A DNA stretch of 5,100 bases from NCBI GenBank assembly GCA_937898095.1, contig CALDKR010000174.1, positions 1 to 5,100 of the forward strand, given 5' to 3'. Below are positions 1-5,100 of the stretch, one piece after another. Position numbers and translations under genes: made by a program. The notes beneath the pieces are model-generated. The model had not been told where the DNA came from and did not search any database. It was given only the letters and a program-made list of their open reading frames with translations. The stretch comes from an uncultured Rhodoluna sp. Lineage in GTDB: Bacteria > Actinomycetota > Actinomycetes > Actinomycetales > Microbacteriaceae. How positions within the stretch are numbered: the first letter of the stretch is position 1; each line of letters begins with the position of its first letter.

Positions 1-693
1 ATCATCACTGTCTTCAAGAGCATCAATCAGCTTGAGAACTGTGCGCGCTGTGTCGACATCGGTCTGAACGGGCATTGAAGAAACGAACTCAGAATCAGCA
101 GACTCGTAGTCAATGCCGGCTGCCTGAAGCGCGGTTCGAACTGCAACCATGTCGCTTGGGTCGGTGGTGATGATGAATTGGTCACCGCGGTTTTCGATGT
201 CTTCGACGCCAACCTCCAGAACGGCCTCAAGAATTGAGTCCTCCGTTACTCCAGCCTCTGCTGAAACCAAAATCACACCTTTTCGGCTAAACATGTATGA
301 CACGCTTCCGATGTCGGCCATGGTGCCGCCATTTTTAGTCACCGCTAGGCGAACCTCTGCTGCGGCACGGTTCTTGTTGTCAGTCAAACACTCGACCAAC
401 AAGGCGACACCACTTGGTCCATAGACCTCATACATGATGTTTTGATAATCAACGGCGTCTTGACCAATGCCGGCACCACGCTTGACGGCACGATCGATGT
501 TGTCGCTCGGCAAAGAAGACTTGCGGCCTTTTTGAATTGCGTCATAGAGCGTTGGGTTGCCATCGATGTCAGGCCCACCGAGTCGCGCGGCGACCTCGAT
601 GTTTTTGATTAGCTTTGCAAATAATTTTGCGCGCTTGCCATCAATGGCAGCTTTTTTGTGCTTCGTGGTTGCCCATTTGGAATGGCCAGACAT
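1..693 (-). CDS. yebC: YebC/PmpR family protein (TACO1-like), 3' end cut by window edge
   Basis: The reading frame is open from an ATG at 693 to the left edge, giving 231 residues of a family usually about 240–255 long, so only the last 10–20 are missing. The N-terminus begins MSGHSKWATTKHKKAA, the hallmark of YebC, followed by the helical domain (about 1–75, with KLFAKLIKNIEVAARLGG and GNPTLYDAI). The mixed alpha/beta domains include YGPSGVALLVECLTDNKNRA (91–110) and NGGTMADIGSVSYMFSRKG (121–139). The window ends in LIDALEDSDD, just before the usual family tail. AGGAG lies 5 bases before the ATG. Family members were first described as DNA-binding regulators (PmpR); later work on bacterial YebC and mitochondrial TACO1 points to helping ribosomes through proline-rich stretches. 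Which role applies here cannot be read from sequence. It is last in the visible operon; in many bacteria ruvC follows, but that would lie outside the window. Confidence 0.96.
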   Translation of the reverse strand, partial: MSGHSKWATTKHKKAAIDGKRAKLFAKLIKNIEVAARLGGPDIDGNPTLYDAIQKGRKSSLPSDNIDRAVKRGAGIGQDAVDYQNIMYEVYGPSGVALLVECLTDNKNRAAAEVRLAVTKNGGTMADIGSVSYMFSRKGVILVSAEAGVTEDSILEAVLEVGVEDIENRGDQFIITTDPSDMVAVRTALQAAGIDYESADSEFVSSMPVQTDVDTARTVLKLIDALEDSDD

Positions 694-698
694 CAGAA

Positions 699-703
699 CT
701 CCT
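699..703 (-). promoter_or_regulatory. Ribosome binding site of yebC (AGGAG)
   Basis: AGGAG on the minus strand sits 5 bases upstream of the yebC ATG at 693. It is the strongest Shine-Dalgarno match among the downstream genes of this operon and supports the chosen start, which also gives the conserved MSGHSKW N-terminus. Confidence 0.8.
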
Positions 704-709
704 GTGGTT

Positions 710-719
710 AGTTATAACT
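710..719. repeat. 10-bp perfect palindrome in the pdxT–yebC gap, with a -10-like hexamer
   Basis: AGTTATAACT reads the same on both strands and fills much of the 34-bp gap between the pdxT stop and yebC. On the minus strand it contains TATAAC (716 down to 711), one mismatch from the sigma-70 -10 consensus, about 17 bases before the yebC start codon. No convincing -35 hexamer lies 16–18 bases further upstream. It could be an internal yebC promoter, a small operator, or chance. It is too short and AU-rich to be a terminator. Confidence 0.3.
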
Positions 720-727
720 TGACGAGT

Positions 728-1306
728 TTACAGAATCGACTCAACAAAAAGACGGTGAACTCGGTTTTCGCCAGTGACTTCAGGGTGAAAAGAAATGCCC
801 AATAAGTTCTTTTGACGCACGGCAACAATGCGGCCATCGGGCAGCTGCGAGAGCACCTCTACCCCATCGCCAACGCGCTCAACGATTGGCGCGCGAATGA
901 ATGCCGCGTGCACCGGCGAGTCGATTCCTTTGAAGCTAAGGTCTTCTTCGAACGAATCGAGTTGATTGCCAAAAGCGTTTCTGCGGACTGCAATGTCGAG
1001 ACCGCCAAAACCTTTTTGACCCTCAATGCCGTCGATGATTTCGTCAGCCAGCATGATCAAACCGGCACAGGTTCCAAAGGTCGGCAGGCCAGCAGATATC
1101 GCTGACGATAGTGGCTCAAACAGATCGAAGGCGACCGCTAGTTTTTGAACAACAGTCGATTCTCCGCCGGGAATAATTAGTCCGTCGCAGCGCTGCAGTT
1201 CAGAAACAGTTCTGACTTGAATCGACTCAACATCGATAGCCGCTAATGTTTGCTGATGCTCTCTGAAATCACCCTGAAGGGCTAAAACTCCGACTAACGG
1301 CGTCAA
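728..1306 (-). CDS. pdxT: PdxT, glutaminase subunit of pyridoxal 5'-phosphate synthase
   Basis: PdxT is a class I glutamine amidotransferase that releases ammonia from glutamine and passes it to PdxS for PLP synthesis in the cytoplasm. Counting from a TTG at 1306, the protein has 192 residues, normal for the family, and begins MTPLVGVLALQGDFREH. The GGEST oxyanion-hole motif is at 47–51. The catalytic triad is visible as Cys80 (in FGTCAGL), His174 and Glu176 (in FHPEVTGE). RRNAFGNQLDSFE (108–120) and FIRAP (136–140) are further family blocks. The frame stays open upstream to an ATG at 1378, but that would overlap pdxS by 71 bases and add 24 residues that family members lack. The TTG follows the pdxS stop after a single base and has no clear Shine-Dalgarno sequence, which suggests translational coupling to pdxS, its obligate partner. 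The function is firm; the exact start is likely but not proven. Confidence 0.95.
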   Translation of the reverse strand: MTPLVGVLALQGDFREHQQTLAAIDVESIQVRTVSELQRCDGLIIPGGESTVVQKLAVAFDLFEPLSSAISAGLPTFGTCAGLIMLADEIIDGIEGQKGFGGLDIAVRRNAFGNQLDSFEEDLSFKGIDSPVHAAFIRAPIVERVGDGVEVLSQLPDGRIVAVRQKNLLGISFHPEVTGENRVHRLFVESIL

Positions 1307-1307
1307 A

Positions 1308-2204
1308 TTACCAGCCGCGCTCAGCCAATCGGTGTGGCGCAGGCAAGTCGCTGACGTTGATGCCAACCATTGCTTCACCTAGACCGCGAGAGACGTTCGC
1401 CAAGACATCGGCGTCGTTATAGAAAGTCGTTGCTTTCACGATGGCGGCAGCGCGAGCAGCTGGGTTTCCAGACTTGAAGATTCCTGAACCAACAAAAACA
1501 CCGTCAGCACCAAGCTGCATCATCAACGCTGCATCTGCCGGTGTTGCGACACCACCAGCGACAAACATCACGACCGGCAATTTGCCAGTGCGGGCAACTT
1601 CGTGAACCAACTCGTATGGAGCCTGCAGTTCTTTGGCAGCTACATACAGCTCGTCTTCAGACTTGGCTGCCAGTGCACGAATCTCTCCGTTGATAGTTCG
1701 AATGTGCTTCATTGCTTCTGAAACATCGCCGGTTCCGGCCTCGCCCTTTGAGCGGATCATTGCGGCACCTTCGGTGATTCGGCGAAGTGCTTCACCAAGG
1801 TTGGTGGCACCACACACAAATGGAACATCGAAGTTCCACTTGTCGATGTGGTTGACGTAGTCAGCCGGGCTAAGCACCTCTGACTCATCAATGTAGTCAA
1901 CCTTCAGAGCCTGCAGAATTTGCGCTTCAACAAAGTGGCCGATGCGAGCCTTAGCCATCACTGGAATCGAAACGGCGTTGATGATTCCGTCGATCATGTC
2001 TGGGTCGCTCATTCGAGAAACGCCGCCCTGAGCGCGAATGTCTGCTGGAACTCGCTCGAGCGCCATCACTGCAACGGCGCCGGCATCCTCTGCGATTTTC
2101 GCCTGTTCCGGTGTGACGACATCCATGATGACGCCGCCCTTCATCATTTCAGCCAAGCCGCGCTTGACAAGTGGAGTGCCGACAGATTTTTGTGAATTGC
2201 TCAT
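1308..2204 (-). CDS. pdxS: PdxS, synthase subunit of pyridoxal 5'-phosphate synthase
   Basis: PdxS is the (beta/alpha)8-barrel subunit that builds PLP from ribose 5-phosphate (or its ribulose isomer), glyceraldehyde 3-phosphate and ammonia delivered by PdxT. The 298-residue product is full length. Residues matching the known active site are Asp28 (GGVIMDVVT), Lys85 (PVMAKARIGHFVEAQ), which would form the imine with the sugar, and Lys153 (IRSKGEAGTG), which takes part in the later transfer. VAGGVATPADAALMMQLGAD (215–234), followed by GVFVGSGIFKS, is the phosphate-binding part of the barrel. The ATG at 2204 has AGGA (2212–2215) 7 bases upstream. The gene lies 30 bases after the HIT gene and directly before pdxT. 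The pair implies a DXP-independent, de novo vitamin B6 route, as in other actinomycetes. Nothing looks damaged or unusual. Confidence 0.98.
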   Translation of the reverse strand: MSNSQKSVGTPLVKRGLAEMMKGGVIMDVVTPEQAKIAEDAGAVAVMALERVPADIRAQGGVSRMSDPDMIDGIINAVSIPVMAKARIGHFVEAQILQALKVDYIDESEVLSPADYVNHIDKWNFDVPFVCGATNLGEALRRITEGAAMIRSKGEAGTGDVSEAMKHIRTINGEIRALAAKSEDELYVAAKELQAPYELVHEVARTGKLPVVMFVAGGVATPADAALMMQLGADGVFVGSGIFKSGNPAARAAAIVKATTFYNDADVLANVSRGLGEAMVGINVSDLPAPHRLAERGW

Positions 2205-2234
2205 TGGTTAATCCTAAGTGTTGTCTGATTGCGG

Positions 2235-2786
2235 TTATTTTGATGAGTCTTCGGGCCAGGCTGCGGCAATTTCAGCACGCACCTCACCTAACAATTTCGG
2301 CAGAGCTTTTGTTTCAGCAATGATCGGAAAAAAGTTTGAATCGTGCAGCCAGCGCGGCACAATGTGCTGGTGAAGGTGGCTGGCTATGCCTGCCCCAGCA
2401 AGTTGACCCTGATTCATTCCTAGATTGAAACCCTGTGCCTTAGAAACCTGCCTAAGCACCTTCATTGCAACCTGAGTGATTGCCCCGATTTCAGCCACCT
2501 CTTCAGCAGTTGCATCGTCATAGCTAGCAACGTGACGATAGGGACACACAAGCAGGTGCCCTGAGTTGTATGGAAACAAGTTCAAAAGCGCGAATGCGGT
2601 TTTGCCACGGTAAACAATCAGGGTTTCTTCGTCGCTCTTGCTCGGTGCGAGGCAGAACGGGCAATCATCGTCGCTGGGCTGTTGGCCGTGCTGAATGTAA
2701 ACCAGGCGGTGCGGAGTCCACAGGTGCTGAAACGCGTTAGGAACGCCTGGCAGCTCTGCTGAACCTACAACCTCCGGATTACTCAA
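2235..2786 (-). CDS. HIT-family nucleotide phosphorylase/hydrolase, probably Ap4A phosphorylase
   Basis: The 183-residue protein belongs to the histidine triad family. The triad is HLHQHIVP, with His137, His139 and His141; His139 is the expected nucleophile. NLGMNQGQLAGAG (121–133) before it is the usual glycine-rich phosphate-binding stretch, and PRW closes the motif. CPFC (Cys42, Cys45) with His85 and His137 could form the structural zinc site of some HIT proteins. The layout, including LWTPHR near the N-terminus, LNLFPYNSGHLLVCPYRHV (68–86) and a C-terminal SNFFPIIAETK, resembles M. tuberculosis Rv2613c, which also follows thrS and is characterised as an Ap4A phosphorylase. That activity is inferred here. 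The start is a TTG at 2786, 3 bases after the thrS stop, with a weak AGGT (2794–2797) inside the thrS end; no in-frame ATG or GTG lies near enough to keep LWTPHR. Translational coupling to thrS is likely. Confidence 0.9.
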   Translation of the reverse strand: MSNPEVVGSAELPGVPNAFQHLWTPHRLVYIQHGQQPSDDDCPFCLAPSKSDEETLIVYRGKTAFALLNLFPYNSGHLLVCPYRHVASYDDATAEEVAEIGAITQVAMKVLRQVSKAQGFNLGMNQGQLAGAGIASHLHQHIVPRWLHDSNFFPIIAETKALPKLLGEVRAEIAAAWPEDSSK

Positions 2787-2789
2787 CTT

Positions 2790-4778
2790 TTATACCTGAG
2801 TCTTTGTGCGAATTGCCTCGAGAATGCGCTCAACTGCCTGGTCAACGGGAACGCCATTCTCTTGCTCGCCGCTTCTGAATCTAAAGCTCACAGCACCAGC
2901 GTCGCGGTCCTCGCCGCCAGCGATTAGCTGGAACGGAACTTTATCCATGGTGTGCTTGCGAATCTTCTTTTGCATGCGGTCATCAGAGTCGTCGATGGTA
3001 ACTCGAACACCGTGTGAGCGTAGTTTGGTGGCAATTTCGTGAAGGTAGCCCGAAAATTCATCAGCAACCGGAATTCCAACAACCTGAACCGGTGCAAGCC
3101 AAGGAGGAAAATGGCCAGCATAGTGTTCGGTGAGGACTCCGAAGAATCGCTCGATGGAACCAAATAGGGCTCGGTGAATCATCACTGGGCGCTGCTTTGT
3201 GCCATCGGCTGCTGTGAACTCGAGGTCGAATCGCTCAGGCAGGTTGAAGTCGAGCTGCACTGTAGACATCTGCCAAGTTCGCCCGATTGCGTCGCGAGCC
3301 TGAACCGAAATCTTGGGGCCATAAAACGCAGCACCGCCCGGATCGGGGACCAACTCAAGACCAGTGGCAGCAGCTACGCGCTCTAATGTCGCTGTTGCTT
3401 TAGCCCAGATTTCTGGCGAACCGACAAACTTCGGGTTGCCCTCTTCGCGAGTCGAAAGCTCTAGATAGAAGTCGTCGAGGCCATAGTCGCGAAGCAAGCC
3501 CAACACGAAATTAATGACGTCGGTTAGTTCTTGCTCCATGTTGTCTGGTGTGACAAAAAGGTGGGCATCATCTTGAGTCATGCCGCGAACGCGGGTCAAG
3601 CCGTGCAAAACGCCAGACTTCTCATAGCGATAAACGCTTCCGAATTCGAACATTCTCAAAGGCAAATCGCGGTATGAACGAGCCTGTGACTTGAAGATAA
3701 GAATGTGGAATGGGCAGTTCATTGGCTTCAGGTAGTAATCCTGGCCCTGTTTGCGAACGACGCCGTTTTCGTCAACCTCTTCATCCATTTTCATCGGCGG
3801 GAACATTCCATCGGCATACCAACCGAGATGTCCGCTGATTTCAAACAGGTTCGACTTTGTAATGTGCGGTGAATAGACGAATTCATAGCCGGACTCTTCG
3901 TGGCGCTTGCGGCTGTAGTCCTCCATTACGCGACGCATGATGCCGCCCTTTGGATGAAAAACAGCTAGGCCGGAACCAATTTCGTCTGGGAATGAAAACA
4001 GATCGAGCTCTTGACCGAGCTTGCGGTGATCGCGTTTGGCAGCCTCTTCAAGGCGCTCCTGGTGGGCTCGCAATTCGTCTTTACTCGGCCATGCGGTTCC
4101 ATAAACGCGCTGAAGCTGTTTGTTGTTCTCGTTTCCACGCCAATAGGCTGCTGCACTTCTGGTTAGCGCGAAACCGTTGCCAATCATTCGAGTGTTCGGC
4201 AAGTGCGGGCCGCGGCACAGGTCCTTCCATACGGTTTCGCCAGTTTGAGGGTCGATGTTGTCATAGATGGTCAACTCGCCCGCGCCAACCTCGGCTGCGC
4301 CCTCACCAAGGTCTGCACCCTTCAGGCCAATCAGCTCGAGTTTGTATGGCTCGTTTGCCAATTCAATTCGTGCATCAGCATCGTTGGTCACGCGTCGAAC
4401 AAATCGCTGACCCGACTGAATGATTTTCTGCATCGCCTTTTCAAGCGACTTCAAATCCTCCGGGGTGAAAGCGTCAACTACATCGAAGTCGTAGTAAAAA
4501 CCATCCTTGATCGGAGGGCCGATTCCTAGTTTTGCTTCTGGGTTGATGTTTTGAACTGCTTGGGCTAGCACGTGCGCGGCAGAGTGGCGCAGGATGTTCA
4601 GTCCGTCTGGTGATGAAATCTCGATGGCTTCAACTTTGTCGCCATCGGCAAGTTTGTGAGCTAGATCGCGAAGTTCGCCATTGACTCGCATCGCAACGAT
4701 GGTCTTGTCGGTGAACAGTTTGAAACCGTCAGAACCGGTTTCAACCTCGACACTTTGCCCGTTTACGGTGACCTGCAC
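2790..4778 (-). CDS. thrS: Threonyl-tRNA synthetase
   Basis: This class II synthetase charges tRNA-Thr with threonine and edits mischarged Ser-tRNA. From a GTG at 4778 it has 662 residues. Domains in order are an N-terminal TGS domain (about 1–60), the editing domain with His65/His69 (RHSAAH) and Cys188/His192 (DLCRGPH), the catalytic core (about 255–555) and the anticodon-binding domain (about 565–660). The catalytic zinc ligands are visible as Cys355 (KPMNCPFH), His406 (DDAHLFV) and His535 (MIHRALFG). Motif 2 is RVRGMTQDDAH. An acidic stretch, DEEVDENGVVRKQGQD (332–347), lies before the first zinc ligand where the E. coli enzyme is shorter. The frame stays open to 4883, but the extra 35 residues are not TGS-like, overlap the divergent gene, and lack an RBS; the GTG has GAGAGG 6 bases upstream. 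It is the first gene of the minus-strand operon. Confidence 0.98.
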   Translation of the reverse strand: MQVTVNGQSVEVETGSDGFKLFTDKTIVAMRVNGELRDLAHKLADGDKVEAIEISSPDGLNILRHSAAHVLAQAVQNINPEAKLGIGPPIKDGFYYDFDVVDAFTPEDLKSLEKAMQKIIQSGQRFVRRVTNDADARIELANEPYKLELIGLKGADLGEGAAEVGAGELTIYDNIDPQTGETVWKDLCRGPHLPNTRMIGNGFALTRSAAAYWRGNENNKQLQRVYGTAWPSKDELRAHQERLEEAAKRDHRKLGQELDLFSFPDEIGSGLAVFHPKGGIMRRVMEDYSRKRHEESGYEFVYSPHITKSNLFEISGHLGWYADGMFPPMKMDEEVDENGVVRKQGQDYYLKPMNCPFHILIFKSQARSYRDLPLRMFEFGSVYRYEKSGVLHGLTRVRGMTQDDAHLFVTPDNMEQELTDVINFVLGLLRDYGLDDFYLELSTREEGNPKFVGSPEIWAKATATLERVAAATGLELVPDPGGAAFYGPKISVQARDAIGRTWQMSTVQLDFNLPERFDLEFTAADGTKQRPVMIHRALFGSIERFFGVLTEHYAGHFPPWLAPVQVVGIPVADEFSGYLHEIATKLRSHGVRVTIDDSDDRMQKKIRKHTMDKVPFQLIAGGEDRDAGAVSFRFRSGEQENGVPVDQAVERILEAIRTKTQV

Positions 4779-4784
4779 TTGAAT

Positions 4785-4790
4785 CCTCTC
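4785..4790 (-). promoter_or_regulatory. Ribosome binding site that fixes the thrS start (GAGAGG)
   Basis: GAGAGG on the minus strand lies 6 bases before the GTG at 4778. It favours this start over the upstream GTG at 4883 and gives a protein starting MQVTVNGQSVEVE, as expected for a TGS domain. Confidence 0.75.
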
Positions 4791-4800
4791 GATTTGCCCA

Positions 4801-4806
4801 ATTCTA
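4801..4806 (-). promoter_or_regulatory. Candidate -10 element for the thrS operon (TAGAAT)
   Basis: TAGAAT on the minus strand matches the -10 consensus TATAAT at five of six positions. Transcription would start about 7 bases downstream, near 4794, leaving a leader of roughly 16 bases that still includes the GAGAGG site. No good -35 hexamer is seen 16–18 bases upstream, so this is a candidate only. A leader this short would leave no room for a T-box or attenuator. Confidence 0.35.
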
Positions 4807-4867
4807 ATCGGCGTGTTTAGGTGAGCCTTGCTGGCATTGAGGCAAAGTTGTCTGGTTTCATAGCCCA

Positions 4868-5100
4868 ATGAGCAAAAAGTCACGCCTTGAGGCGCAGCGA
4901 ATCTCTGACGAAGCCATCATGGCCTCTGATGAGTTTCAGAAGGCAGCTATGTCTTCAAAGCTCAACTGGCTGCGCGCGGGCGTGCTTGGTGCTAACGATG
5001 GCATCGCATCTACTGCCGGAATGGTCATGGGTGTGGCCGGCGCAAACCCAACCAATACCGCCGCAATCATGATCGCCGGCATTGCTTCGCTGGTCGCCGG
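4868..5100 (+). CDS. VIT1/CCC1-family iron/manganese transporter, N-terminal part, cut by window edge
   Basis: An ATG at 4868 opens a frame that runs off the right edge after 77 complete codons. Residues 31–59 (KLNWLRAGVLGANDGIAST followed by AGMVMGVAGA) are the characteristic start of VIT1/CCC1-family membrane proteins, with the first transmembrane helix around 36–58 and a second beginning near 64. Family members move Fe2+ or Mn2+ out of the cytoplasm (into vacuoles in yeast and plants), so a role in metal tolerance is likely; the metal is not readable here. The first 27 residues are charged and poorly conserved. The ATG at 4868 has no clear Shine-Dalgarno sequence, whereas the in-frame ATG at 4949 (Met28) has AGAAGG 5 bases upstream and would begin MSSKLNWLRAGVLGANDG. 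The true start could be either. It is divergent from thrS and probably not functionally linked to it. Confidence 0.9.
   Translation, partial: MSKKSRLEAQRISDEAIMASDEFQKAAMSSKLNWLRAGVLGANDGIASTAGMVMGVAGANPTNTAAIMIAGIASLVA
4938..4943 (+). promoter_or_regulatory. Possible ribosome binding site for an alternative VIT1-family start (AGAAGG)
   Basis: AGAAGG lies 5 bases before the in-frame ATG at 4949. It is the best Shine-Dalgarno match near the beginning of this gene and raises the chance that translation starts at Met28 and not at 4868. It also encodes Gln-Lys-Ala in the longer frame, so it may be chance. Confidence 0.35.

Noticed and set aside
812..1105. Plus-strand open frame of 97 codons antisense to pdxT
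   Set aside because: It is fully covered by pdxT, whose catalytic motifs are intact, and shows no RBS or family features.
1540..1553. Small hairpin GGTGTTGCGACACC
   Set aside because: It is inside pdxS, encoding the conserved GGVATP stretch of the phosphate-binding region. The 5-bp stem is explained by glycine, valine and threonine codons and has no U-run.
2205..2234. Terminator or separate promoter between the HIT gene and pdxS
   Set aside because: The 30-bp gap holds no inverted repeat with a U-run and no convincing -35/-10 pair, so read-through is the simplest reading.
3950..4423. Long plus-strand open frame of 157 codons antisense to thrS
   Set aside because: It lies wholly inside the well-conserved thrS coding region. 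Its translation has no recognisable motif and a composition typical of an antisense shadow frame.
4779..4867. Possible T-box or attenuator leader before thrS
   Set aside because: Only 89 bp lie between the genes, the likely -10 element leaves a leader of about 16 bases, and no T-box consensus or terminator hairpin is visible.

Overview
The window looks like core chromosome from an actinomycete. By gene order and protein style it is probably a small-genome, moderate-GC (about half by eye) member of the Microbacteriaceae, such as the freshwater Rhodoluna/Aquiluna type; the genus is an inference. Supporting points are the order thrS – HIT – pdxS – pdxT – yebC, which matches the relative order of these genes in Mycobacterium tuberculosis (Rv2614c, Rv2613c, Rv2606c, Rv2604c, Rv2603c), the actinobacterial-type ThrRS, and the de novo PLP synthase of the PdxS/PdxT type.

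Layout: five genes run on the minus strand, so they are transcribed from right to left. They are thrS (threonyl-tRNA synthetase, 4778 down to 2790), a HIT-family gene (2786–2235), pdxS (2204–1308), pdxT (1306–728) and yebC (693 down past the left edge). Gaps are only 3, 30, 1 and 34 bases, with no terminator seen between genes, so they probably form one operon. A sixth gene, a VIT1/CCC1-family metal transporter, starts at 4868 on the plus strand and leaves the window at 5100. The gap between thrS and this gene is 89 bp and should hold the promoters of both.

Function: ThrRS charges tRNA-Thr. The HIT protein is probably a diadenosine tetraphosphate (Ap4A) phosphorylase/hydrolase, and Ap4A is a side product of aminoacyl-tRNA synthetases. 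PdxS and PdxT together form PLP synthase, which makes pyridoxal 5'-phosphate from ribose 5-phosphate, glyceraldehyde 3-phosphate and glutamine. YebC is a conserved translation-linked or regulatory protein. Three of the five operon genes appear to start at non-AUG codons (GTG for thrS, TTG for HIT and pdxT).

I found no mobile element, CRISPR array, RNA gene, phage gene or new system. This is an ordinary, compact housekeeping region, and the findings below are modest: start-codon choice, tight packing, an absent gene block and a small palindrome.
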